A stretch of DNA of 27,027 nucleotides from Comamonadaceae bacterium (GTDB taxonomy: Bacteria; Pseudomonadota; Gammaproteobacteria; Burkholderiales; Burkholderiaceae_C): contig CANCCE010000009.1 of assembly GCA_947374505.1 (NCBI GenBank), forward strand, positions 1-27,027. Direction: 5' to 3'. The notes below the pieces were generated by a model that was not told where the DNA came from, did not search any database, and saw only the letters and a list, made by a program, of their open reading frames with translations. Made by a program: the position numbers and the translations under genes. Shown in pieces: positions 14,473 through 21,159 of the stretch; position 1 is the first letter of the stretch; each line of letters begins with the position of its first letter.

Positions 14473-15546
14473 ATGAAATCACCGAGTCTGTCAGGTAGCC
14501 GCCAGCTCGGCTTTGGTTTTGATGACGCTGTTATTCCGATGCCAACGGTGCCGCCGGTGATCGCTTTGCGAAAGGCAGCAACGCCGCCAGCGGTGCCGGT
14601 CACCGCTAAGCCAGTGATTGACACCCCAACTGAGCCCACACGGACGGCAGACGCTGACGCCATGGCCAATGTGTTGGACGCCCACCCTGACTTTCGTGTG
14701 CTGCGACGGTTGGTACCCCGGCTGGCGTTTCCGCCAGCCACCGGGCCCGTCGCGACGCTGCTAGTGCTCGACACCGAAACCACTGGCCTGAACGCAGCGC
14801 GTGACAAAGTCGTTGAACTGGCTTTGCTGCGCGTGACGGTGGACTTGCGCACCGGCCAGCCGGTCGGTGCGGTGCTGGTCTACGACGGCCTGGAAGATCC
14901 CGGCATGCCGATGCCCGACGAGATCATCGCCATCACCGGCATCACCGATGACATGTTGCACGGGCAGCGGCTGGACGAAGCCGAAGTGCAGCGCTTGATC
15001 GATGGCGTTGACTTGGTGCTGGCGCACAACGCCGGCTTTGACCGGCCCTTTGTCGAGTCCCGATTGCCCCAGTTTGCGGCGCTGAACTGGGCTTGCTCGT
15101 TCGCCGACATCGACTGGAAGCAAGAGGGCCGCGGCTCGGCCAAATTGACCTCGCTGGCCTACGATCTGGGATTTTTCTACGATGCGCACCGTGCTGAGAT
15201 GGATTGCCATGCACTGCTGGCGGTGCTGATGGCACCGCTCAAAACGACCCAGGCCAGCGGCTTGTCGCGCTTGATCGAATCAGCCCTCACGCCGACCTTT
15301 CGTTTGCAAGCGACGAACGCGCCGTTTGACGCCAAAGACCTGCTCAAGGCGCGCGGCTACCGCTGGGACGGCGCACAAAAAGTCTGGCACACGCGCTTGG
15401 GCGATGAGGCCGCTTTGGTGCTTGAATGCGAGTGGCTCAAAGCAACCGTCTACGCCGGCCGCAGCAGTCGCGTTCAGGTTGAAGAACTCGACGCCAAAAC
15501 CAAGTATTCCGCGCGGCCAGGGCAAGTCGGCTGGCGCGAACTCTGA
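14473..15546 (+). CDS. DnaQ-like 3'-5' exonuclease (DEDDh) with C-terminal extension
   Basis: This is a 357-residue protein with an intact DEDDh exonuclease domain over about residues 95-255. Exo I is LVLDTETTGL (Asp100, Glu102), Exo II is LAHNAGFDRPF (Asp190), and Exo III is the HxAxxD form HRAEMD (His239, Asp244). Such enzymes remove 3' nucleotides in proofreading, repair or RNA turnover with two metal ions. The first 60 residues are Pro/Thr/Ala-rich and probably disordered. The last 90 residues form a separate small domain (APFDAKDLLKARGYRWDG, then KVWHTRL) seen in related stand-alone exonucleases. It is not the polymerase III epsilon subunit by length. It lies 71 bp downstream of the hydrolase and converges on rsmI with 3 bp between stops. 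Confidence 0.87.
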   Translation: MKSPSLSGSRQLGFGFDDAVIPMPTVPPVIALRKAATPPAVPVTAKPVIDTPTEPTRTADADAMANVLDAHPDFRVLRRLVPRLAFPPATGPVATLLVLDTETTGLNAARDKVVELALLRVTVDLRTGQPVGAVLVYDGLEDPGMPMPDEIIAITGITDDMLHGQRLDEAEVQRLIDGVDLVLAHNAGFDRPFVESRLPQFAALNWACSFADIDWKQEGRGSAKLTSLAYDLGFFYDAHRAEMDCHALLAVLMAPLKTTQASGLSRLIESALTPTFRLQATNAPFDAKDLLKARGYRWDGAQKVWHTRLGDEAALVLECEWLKATVYAGRSSRVQVEELDAKTKYSARPGQVGWREL

Positions 15547-15549
15547 GGC

Positions 15550-16440
15550 TTATTCAGCCTTCAGCTTGAGAGCAGCATCGTACAACTCATTGCGCGATGC
15601 GCCGGTGATCTCGGCGGCGAGTTTGACGGCGGTCTTGAGCGGTAATTCAGCCAGCAGCAACTTCAACACGCGACCGCCATCGTCTGCAGCGGCCGCTTGC
15701 GGGGCAGGGTGCAGCACCAGCGCAAACTCACCCCGCAGACGCTGTGGGTTGGCGGCGAGCCAAGCCGGTAATTCACTCGCGGGCAGGGTGGCGATTTCTT
15801 CAAACTGCTTGGTCAGCTCGCGCGCCACCGTGATGGCGCGTTCAGCCAGCGGCGCACAGGCGCGGGCCAGCGCCTCCATGCGGTGCGGTGCTTCCAAAAT
15901 CACGACCGCGCGTTTTTCAGTCAATAAGGTTTGCACGGCTTGGTCGCGCTCGCCAGCTTTGCTCGGCAAAAAACCGGCAAACACAAAACCGCTGTCGCCC
16001 GAGATACCGGCCACGCTCAAGGCGGTGGTGACACTGCTGGCGCCCGGCAGTGGCGTGCTTTTGAAGCCAGCCGCGCGAACAGCCGCTACCAGCCGCGCAC
16101 CCGGGTCGCTGATAGCGGGCGTGCCGGCGTCGCTGACGTAAGCCACGCGTTCACCGCGTTGCAGCCGGTTGATAACGCTGACCGCCGCCTCGGCTTCGTT
16201 GTGTTCGTGCACCGGCAGCAAGGGCTTATTGATGCCGTACTGGCGCAGCAGGGTTTGGGTATGGCGTGTGTCTTCGCAGCCGATCGCATCGACCAAGCCC
16301 AGCACATGCAATGCGCGCAGGCTGATGTCAGACAAATTACCAATCGGTGTGGCAACCACGTAAAGTGTGGCGGGTGGGTAGTGTTGCAGGCCAGCGGCAG
16401 CCCGGGCGGCCTCCAAGGCCAAGTCGAAAGAAGCGTTCAA
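15550..16440 (-). CDS. rsmI: 16S rRNA (cytidine1402-2'-O)-methyltransferase RsmI
   Basis: This is a 296-residue S-adenosylmethionine-dependent methyltransferase of the tetrapyrrole methylase fold. It 2'-O-methylates C1402 of 16S rRNA in the 30S P site and acts together with RsmH. Diagnostic motifs are LYVVATPIGNLSDISLRA (26-43), CEDTRHTQTLL, the SAM-site segment YVSDAGTPAISDPG and PLPGASSVTTALSVAG. The length is standard. The start is a TTG whose first base (16440) is shared, on the opposite strand, with the A of the yraN ATG. The N-terminal 20 residues are variable in the family, so a start slightly further in cannot be excluded. rsmI next to yraN and diaA is the E. coli arrangement as well, but there rsmI is separated from yraN by lpoA, which is absent here. 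Confidence 0.96.
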   Translation of the reverse strand: MNASFDLALEAARAAAGLQHYPPATLYVVATPIGNLSDISLRALHVLGLVDAIGCEDTRHTQTLLRQYGINKPLLPVHEHNEAEAAVSVINRLQRGERVAYVSDAGTPAISDPGARLVAAVRAAGFKSTPLPGASSVTTALSVAGISGDSGFVFAGFLPSKAGERDQAVQTLLTEKRAVVILEAPHRMEALARACAPLAERAITVARELTKQFEEIATLPASELPAWLAANPQRLRGEFALVLHPAPQAAAADDGGRVLKLLLAELPLKTAVKLAAEITGASRNELYDAALKLKAE

Positions 16441-16850
16441 TGTGGTTTTCCAAAAAACAAGCGGCAGCGCCGATCGGGCAGATTACCACCAAGCGGCGCG
16501 GCGACGCCGCGGAAGCCTTGGCCTGCGCTTACTTGGTTGGGCAGGGCTTGCGCCTGGTTGACGCCAACTTCAACACGCCGGGTCGCGGCGGAGGCGAAAT
16601 TGACCTGGTGATGCGGGCTCCGGACGGTACGCTGGTTTTTGTCGAAGTGCGGCAGCGCAGCACGGCGTCGCATGGTGGTGCGGGCGGCAGCATCACGCAT
16701 GCCAAGCAGCGCCGAATTATCTTTGCTGCCCGCCATTATTTGATGAGATTCGCCAGTTTGCCGCCGTGTCGATTTGACGTTGTGCTGGTGCAGGGGACTG
16801 AAGGAATGCAAACGATCGAATGGTTGCAATCGGCATTTGATGCGTCTTGA
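16440..16850 (+). CDS. yraN: YraN family protein (UPF0102), endonuclease-like fold
   Basis: This is a 136-residue member of UPF0102/YraN, a restriction-endonuclease-like fold whose cellular function is not settled. Core motifs are TKRRGDAAEALACAYL, then GRGGGEIDLVMR and LVFVEVRQR. The Glu-Ile-Asp and Glu-x-Arg residues occupy the positions of the PD-(D/E)xK catalytic set, with Arg in place of the usual Lys. The frame is open further upstream inside rsmI, but the ATG at 16440 gives the family N terminus. It shares one base pair with the divergent rsmI start, so promoters for each gene must lie inside the other. diaA follows after 28 bp. Confidence 0.93.
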   Translation: MWFSKKQAAAPIGQITTKRRGDAAEALACAYLVGQGLRLVDANFNTPGRGGGEIDLVMRAPDGTLVFVEVRQRSTASHGGAGGSITHAKQRRIIFAARHYLMRFASLPPCRFDVVLVQGTEGMQTIEWLQSAFDAS

Positions 16851-16878
16851 CACAAGTTCTTGAGCAGGTGACGCTATC

Positions 16879-17487
16879 ATGCAGGCCATGATTGAACAAC
16901 GCATTGAGCAGCACTTTATTGACAGTGCCGACCTCAAATACCAAGCGGCGCAAGTCCTGTCGAAACCCATTGCAGCCGCTATTTCGGCCATTCTCGCCAG
17001 CGTCACCAGCGGTGGCAAGGTGCTGGCCTGCGGCAACGGTGGCGGTGCGGCCAGTGCGCAACATTTTGCCGCCAAATTCGTCGCCGGCTACGAACGTGAG
17101 CGGCCTGAGCTGGCCGCCATCGCTCTCAGCACCGATTCTTCCGTTGTCACAGCCATCGCCCACAATTACGATTTCAATGTCATCTTCGCCAAGCAGGTGC
17201 GCGCCTTTGGTGGCGCTGGCGATGTCTTACTGGCCATCAGCAGCAGCGGTGATTCAGCCAATGTGTTGGCGGCCATTGACGCTGCCCACGAACGGGACAT
17301 GACCGTGGTGGCGCTGACCGGCAAAGGCGGCGGCAAGATGACTTTCGCCTTGCGCGAAACCGATGTGCATATTTGCATTCCGCACGACCGCATCAGCCGC
17401 ATTCAGGAGGTCCATCTGTTGGTCCTGCACTGTATTTGCGATGGCGTGGACGCTCAATTACTAGGTGATCAGGAGGTCTCGACATGA
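16879..17487 (+). CDS. diaA: SIS-domain DnaA initiator-associating protein DiaA
   Basis: This is a 202-residue single-SIS-domain protein of the DiaA/GmhA group. DiaA binds DnaA as a tetramer and promotes its cooperative assembly at oriC. The sugar-phosphate-site segments ACGNGGGAASAQHFAAKF (50-67) and ISSSGDSANV (120-129) are present, and the C-terminal helix contains RISRIQEVHLLVLHCICD, which closely follows DiaA. The sedoheptulose-phosphate isomerase GmhA has a catalytic Glu pair after QHFA; here the residues are Ala-Lys, which favours DiaA over GmhA although automatic pipelines often write phosphoheptose isomerase. The order yraN-diaA-dolP supports the call. The stop overlaps the next ATG by four bases, indicating coupled translation. 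Confidence 0.9.
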   Translation: MQAMIEQRIEQHFIDSADLKYQAAQVLSKPIAAAISAILASVTSGGKVLACGNGGGAASAQHFAAKFVAGYERERPELAAIALSTDSSVVTAIAHNYDFNVIFAKQVRAFGGAGDVLLAISSSGDSANVLAAIDAAHERDMTVVALTGKGGGKMTFALRETDVHICIPHDRISRIQEVHLLVLHCICDGVDAQLLGDQEVST

Positions 17488-18128
17488 ACCCATTTATTTT
17501 TAAACGTCGGCTACTCGCCGTCGGTTTCACTGTCGCCGTTGTCGGCGTGACCGGTTCTCTCACGGCTTGCGTGCCGTTGGTCCTGGGTGGTGCCGCGGCC
17601 GGTACGGCGCTGGTCGCCACCGACCGCCGAACCTCGGGTGCCCAGCTCGAAGATGAGGGTATTGAGCTGCGCGCACTCAGCCGTGTGCGCGAGAGCTTTG
17701 GGACGCGTGTCCGTGTCAGCACTGTCAGCTTCAATCGCCAGGTCCTGCTGATCGGCGAAGTCCCTAGTTTGCAAGACAAGCAGGCGGTCGAAGACATGGT
17801 GAAGAAAATTCAAAATGTCGATTCGGTCGTCAATGAACTCGGGGTAAGGAACTCACCGTCACTGGCCGACCGTTCGGGCGACTTGTTGATCACCGGCCGC
17901 CTCAAGGCCGCGATATTAGATGCGCGCGACTTGCAAAGTAACGCCTTCAAGGTGGTGACCGAGAACAACACGGTTTACCTGATGGGCCGCGTCACGCAAC
18001 GTGAGGCTGATCGCGTGACCGGCATCGCGCGGACCATCCCGGGCACGCAGCGGGTGGTGCGAATTTTTGAGACCATCACCGAAGAAGAGTTGCAGCGCCT
18101 GCAGCCTTCGCGCGCTACAAAATCTTGA
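17484..18128 (+). CDS. dolP: BON-domain outer-membrane lipoprotein DolP (YraP)
   Basis: This is a 214-residue lipoprotein. The signal peptide ends in lipobox SLTAC with the lipidated Cys at residue 29. Two BON domains follow: the first around 55-125 (TRVRVSTVSFNRQVLLIGEVP), the second around 130-205 (VVTENNTVYLMGRVTQREADRV). DolP keeps the outer membrane impermeable and is linked to division-site and BAM-related functions in enterobacteria. The residue after the lipidated Cys is Val, not Asp, consistent with sorting to the outer membrane. The gene overlaps diaA by ATGA and is the last member of the yraN-diaA-dolP operon. An imperfect inverted repeat follows about 17 bp after the stop. Confidence 0.92.
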   Translation: MNPFIFKRRLLAVGFTVAVVGVTGSLTACVPLVLGGAAAGTALVATDRRTSGAQLEDEGIELRALSRVRESFGTRVRVSTVSFNRQVLLIGEVPSLQDKQAVEDMVKKIQNVDSVVNELGVRNSPSLADRSGDLLITGRLKAAILDARDLQSNAFKVVTENNTVYLMGRVTQREADRVTGIARTIPGTQRVVRIFETITEEELQRLQPSRATKS

Positions 18129-18144
18129 GTCAGAACGCGCGGTC

Positions 18145-18234
18145 ATAGATTGCCGCGCTTCGCTCGCCAAGACGGAAATTTCGTCGCCGAGTCTCCAGAC
18201 AACTCGTCACTGCGAGCGCGGCGTGGCAGTCCAG
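18145..18234. repeat. Imperfect inverted repeat, REP/MITE-like dispersed element
   Basis: Two arms of about 31 bases (18145-18175 and 18204-18234) are reverse complements at 21 of 31 positions, with the best block around CGCTCGC/GCGAGCG. The arms contain ATTGCCGCGCTTCGCTCGC and GCGAGCGCGGCGTGGCAGTCC, resembling short repeats scattered between genes in many proteobacteria. It lies between the convergent dolP and dehydrogenase genes. As RNA it would fold into a long hairpin and may help end transcription from both sides. Only one copy is seen in this window. Confidence 0.55.
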
Positions 18235-18252
18235 AGTCTTGTTGAAAGCGCC

Positions 18253-19170
18253 TTATTTCAGCCGTTTGATCAGGCTGGAGGTGTCCCAACGGCGGCCACC
18301 CATGGCTTGCACGTCGGCATAAAACTGGTCAACCAAGGCGGTGACCGGCAGGCGTGCGCCATTGTGCTTGGCTTCGTCCAGCACCAAGCCTAAGTCTTTG
18401 CGCATCCAGTCGACAGCAAAGCCAAAATCAAACTTGTCGGCGACCATGGTCGTGCCGCGGTTCTCTAACTGCCAGCTTTGCGCTGCGCCCTTGCCGATCA
18501 CGTCGAGCGCCAGATTCATGTCGAGGCCGGCTTTTTGGCCGAAAGCGATGGCTTCACTCAAACCTTGTACCAGCCCGGCAATGCAAATTTGGTTGACCAT
18601 TTTCGTCAGCTGACCGGCGCCGCTGTCACCCATCAAAGTGAAGGCTTTCGAAAAAGCCATGCCCGCTGGTTTGACGTTGTCAAAGGCCGCTGCGTCGCCG
18701 CCGCACATGACCGTGAGCGCGCCGTTTTGCGCGCCGCCCTGGCCACCGGATACGGGCGCATCAACAAAAGCCAAGCCCAGATTTTTGGCCGCTGCAGACA
18801 ACTCGCGGGCCACTGTGGCGGAGGCCGTGGTGTGGTCGACAAACACGGCACCCGGCTGCATACCGGCAAAAGCGCCGTCTGCGCCCAGCGTCACGCTGCG
18901 CAGGTCGTCGTCGTTACCGACGCAGCAAAAAACAATCTCAGCGCCAGCGCTGGCCAAGCGCGGCGTGGCGGCTTGGCGCGGTGCGGCCGTGCCTGCAAAC
19001 TCTGCGCACCAAGCGGCCGACTTGCTGGCGCTGCGGTTGTAGACCGTGACTTCATGGCCGGCCAATGCCAGGTGACCGGCCATTGGGTAACCCATCACGC
19101 CCAAGCCGATGAAGGCGACTTTGCGGGAGGCTGTGGCGGTGTAGCTTTTGGCGTTGGTGCTGTTGGTCAT
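18253..19170 (-). CDS. NAD(P)-dependent beta-hydroxyacid dehydrogenase (GarR/GlxR/HIBADH family)
   Basis: This is a 305-residue oxidoreductase that reduces semialdehydes such as tartronate semialdehyde or oxidises 3-hydroxyisobutyrate-type acids. The Rossmann motif is VAFIGLGVMGYPMAGHL (residues 18-34). The substrate loop is DAPVSGGQGGAQNGAL, the canonical family form, and the catalytic Lys is in GAGQLTKMVNQI near residue 180. The C-terminal helical domain ends with KDLGLVLDEAK and a standard tail. Unlike the other family member at 10197-11111, this one keeps the GGxxGA loop, so the two are not recent duplicates. It lies downstream of pilT in the same direction, with a 79 bp gap that includes a possible hairpin, so co-transcription is uncertain. 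A ribosome site is not obvious. Confidence 0.92.
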   Translation of the reverse strand: MTNSTNAKSYTATASRKVAFIGLGVMGYPMAGHLALAGHEVTVYNRSASKSAAWCAEFAGTAAPRQAATPRLASAGAEIVFCCVGNDDDLRSVTLGADGAFAGMQPGAVFVDHTTASATVARELSAAAKNLGLAFVDAPVSGGQGGAQNGALTVMCGGDAAAFDNVKPAGMAFSKAFTLMGDSGAGQLTKMVNQICIAGLVQGLSEAIAFGQKAGLDMNLALDVIGKGAAQSWQLENRGTTMVADKFDFGFAVDWMRKDLGLVLDEAKHNGARLPVTALVDQFYADVQAMGGRRWDTSSLIKRLK

Positions 19171-19202
19171 GGGCTGGTCTTTGTAATTTGGAAAAATGGG
19201 GG

Positions 19203-19222
19203 GCCGCAGTGGCTGCAGCGGC
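19203..19222 (-). terminator. Possible terminator downstream of pilT
   Basis: A GC-rich imperfect hairpin with stem GCCGC/GCGGC lies 30 bp past the pilT stop. Read leftward it is followed by CCCCCCATTTTT, so the T run begins seven bases after the stem, which is later than in a canonical intrinsic terminator. Part of the pilT transcript may therefore read into the dehydrogenase gene. Confidence 0.3.
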
Positions 19223-19249
19223 AGTGATTTTTACACAGAGCGTCAGCAC

Positions 19250-20293
19250 TCACCCCGGAAACTGCGCAGGCGTTTTGGCTTTATTGCGCGCTTCTGCGGG
19301 TGTAATCCGCTGCCTTTTGACCAACTCAGCCAAGCTTTGATCGAGTGTCTGCATGCCCTGGCTCAGACCGGTCTGCAGACTGGAGTACATCTGGGCCACT
19401 TTGCCTTCGCGGATCAAATTGCGGATGGCTGACGTGCCCAGCATAATTTCGTGCGCCGCCACGCGGCCCGAGCCATCCGCCGTCTTGCACAAGGTTTGTG
19501 CCACCACACCTTGCAGCGACTCTGACAGCATGCTGCGCACCATCTCTTTTTCGTCAGCGGGAAAGACGTCGATGATGCGGTCGATGGTCTTGGTGGCGCT
19601 GGCGGTGTGCAGTGTGGCAAACACCAGGTGGCCGGTTTCGGCGGCCGACAAAGCCAGGCGAATAGTCTCTAAATCCCGCATTTCACCGACCAAAATCACG
19701 TCGGGATCTTCTCGCAAAGCGGATCGCAGGGCGGCGCTAAAGCTGTGCGTATGGCGGCCTACTTCGCGCTGATTCACCAGGCAATTTTTAGCGTCGTGGA
19801 CAAACTCGATCGGGTCTTCCACCGTGATGATGTGGCCGCGCTGCGTGCGGTTGTAAAAGTCGACCATCGCCGCCAGTGTGGTCGATTTGCCCGACCCAGT
19901 GGGTCCTGTCACCAGCACCAGCCCACGCGGCTTGAGCGCTAGGTCGGCGACGATGGCCGGAGCGCCCAGGGTGTCAAGCATCGGCACGACAGACGGGATG
20001 CTGCGAAACACGGCGCCCGCACCGCGACTGTGCTGAAACGCATTGACGCGAAAACGCGCCAAGCCCGGCACATCCAAACCAAAGTCCAGCTCCAGCGATG
20101 TTGCAAAGTCCTCGTGCTGTTGGCGGCTCATCGCCTGCGCCAACAAGTCGTCAACCTGCGCTGCGTCCATGGCCGGTAAGTCCAGCGCGTGGATCTCGCC
20201 ATGCACGCGCAGCATGGGCGGCAGGCCGGACGACAGATGCAGGTCTGATGCCTGGCGGGTTGTGGCCGTGGCCAGCAGTTGAGTGAGTTCCAT
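19250..20293 (-). CDS. pilT: Type IV pilus retraction ATPase PilT
   Basis: This is a 347-residue hexameric ATPase that depolymerises type IV pili at the inner membrane, driving twitching motility and DNA uptake. The N-terminal PAS-like domain covers about 1-100. The motor domain shows Walker A GPTGSGKST (130-138), the Asp box TVEDPIEF (158-165), Walker B DPDVILVGEMRD and the His box TGHLVFATLHT. The segment AIRNLIREGK near the C terminus distinguishes PilT from PilU. The ATG at 20293 is preceded by AAAGGAT and fits the family N terminus MELTQLLATA; the frame is open upstream but that part is not PilT-like. yggS is divergent, as is usual in betaproteobacteria. pilU does not follow here. Confidence 0.96.
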   Translation of the reverse strand: MELTQLLATATTRQASDLHLSSGLPPMLRVHGEIHALDLPAMDAAQVDDLLAQAMSRQQHEDFATSLELDFGLDVPGLARFRVNAFQHSRGAGAVFRSIPSVVPMLDTLGAPAIVADLALKPRGLVLVTGPTGSGKSTTLAAMVDFYNRTQRGHIITVEDPIEFVHDAKNCLVNQREVGRHTHSFSAALRSALREDPDVILVGEMRDLETIRLALSAAETGHLVFATLHTASATKTIDRIIDVFPADEKEMVRSMLSESLQGVVAQTLCKTADGSGRVAAHEIMLGTSAIRNLIREGKVAQMYSSLQTGLSQGMQTLDQSLAELVKRQRITPAEARNKAKTPAQFPG

Positions 20294-20308
20294 AAAATCC
20301 TTTGCACA

Positions 20309-20338
20309 TTGACTTCGAATGTAGTTCAAAAGTAATAT
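20309..20338 (+). promoter_or_regulatory. Candidate sigma-70 promoter of yggS
   Basis: TTGACT (20309-20314) and TAATAT (20333-20338) are separated by 18 bp, matching consensus at five and four of six positions. The 81 bp between pilT and yggS is AT-rich compared with its surroundings. A start of transcription near 20345 would leave a leader of about 30 nt before the yggS ATG. On the other strand TTGACT (20370-20365) could serve pilT, but no convincing -10 follows it. Confidence 0.45.
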
Positions 20339-20374
20339 AAAAATAACGATCGGCAGTTCGTTACAGTCAACGGC

Positions 20375-21145
20375 ATGACCCTTCAAACGAACGCACCAGC
20401 CCACGACAGTCAAGTGCCCCCTATCGCGACCATCGCCAGCCAACTCGCGCAGGTGCGCCAGCACATCTCGCAATCCGCTCTGGCGGCCGGGCGTGAGCCG
20501 ACCAGCGTGCGCTTGCTCGCGGTCTCGAAGACCTTCGGTGCTGACGCCGTGATCGAGGCCGTGCAGGCCGGACAGACGGCTTTTGGCGAGAACTACATTC
20601 AAGAAGGGGTGGAGAAAATCCAGGCCCTGCGACAGTGGCGGGCCGAACCAGCGCAGTCAGGGCAACCGCAACTGGAGTGGCATTGCATCGGCCCCATCCA
20701 AAGCAACAAGACGCGTTTGGTGGCGGAACATTTTGACTGGGTGCAGTCGATCGATCGGTTGAAAATTGCCCAACGATTGAGTGAGCAACGACCGGCCGAT
20801 TTACCGTCGCTGCAAGTTTGCCTGCAAGTGAATATCGATGGTGGTGCCAACAAATCGGGCGTGTCGCCTGAGGACGCGATGGCACTTGCGCAAGCGGTGA
20901 CAAAGTTGCCGCGACTGGTGTTGCGAGGGCTCATGGCAATACCCGAGCCAGCGTCTGACGATGCCAGTGCCCGGGCGGTGCACGCGCGCACGGCCGCGTT
21001 GCTGGCCCGGATCAACGCGGCGGGCGGACTAACGCAACCGCTCGACATCTTGTCGATGGGTATGAGCGCGGACCTTGCGCCCGCCATTGCGGCAGGCAGC
21101 ACGATGGTCCGCGTGGGCTCGGCTATTTTTGGCGGGCGCAGCTAA
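20375..21145 (+). CDS. yggS: YggS/PLPBP family pyridoxal phosphate homeostasis protein
   Basis: This is a 256-residue protein with a PLP-binding TIM barrel without enzymatic activity, which buffers pyridoxal 5'-phosphate and affects amino-acid and keto-acid balance. The PLP Lys is in LLAVSKTFGADAV (about residue 50). AFGENYIQEGVEKI, HCIGPIQSNK, SIDRLKIAQRL and the phosphate-binding end DILSMGMSADLAPAI with TMVRVGSAIFG are all typical. The N terminus is longer by some 20 residues than in E. coli, as in other Burkholderiales. It is transcribed away from pilT and converges on the c-di-GMP enzyme gene with only 14 bp between them. Confidence 0.95.
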   Translation: MTLQTNAPAHDSQVPPIATIASQLAQVRQHISQSALAAGREPTSVRLLAVSKTFGADAVIEAVQAGQTAFGENYIQEGVEKIQALRQWRAEPAQSGQPQLEWHCIGPIQSNKTRLVAEHFDWVQSIDRLKIAQRLSEQRPADLPSLQVCLQVNIDGGANKSGVSPEDAMALAQAVTKLPRLVLRGLMAIPEPASDDASARAVHARTAALLARINAAGGLTQPLDILSMGMSADLAPAIAAGSTMVRVGSAIFGGRS

Positions 21146-21159
21146 GGCCAGCCGTCGCT

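Noticed and set aside
20294..20602. Upstream extension of pilT
   Set aside because: It runs into yggS and its promoter. The ATG at 20293 has a good ribosome site and the correct PilT N terminus.
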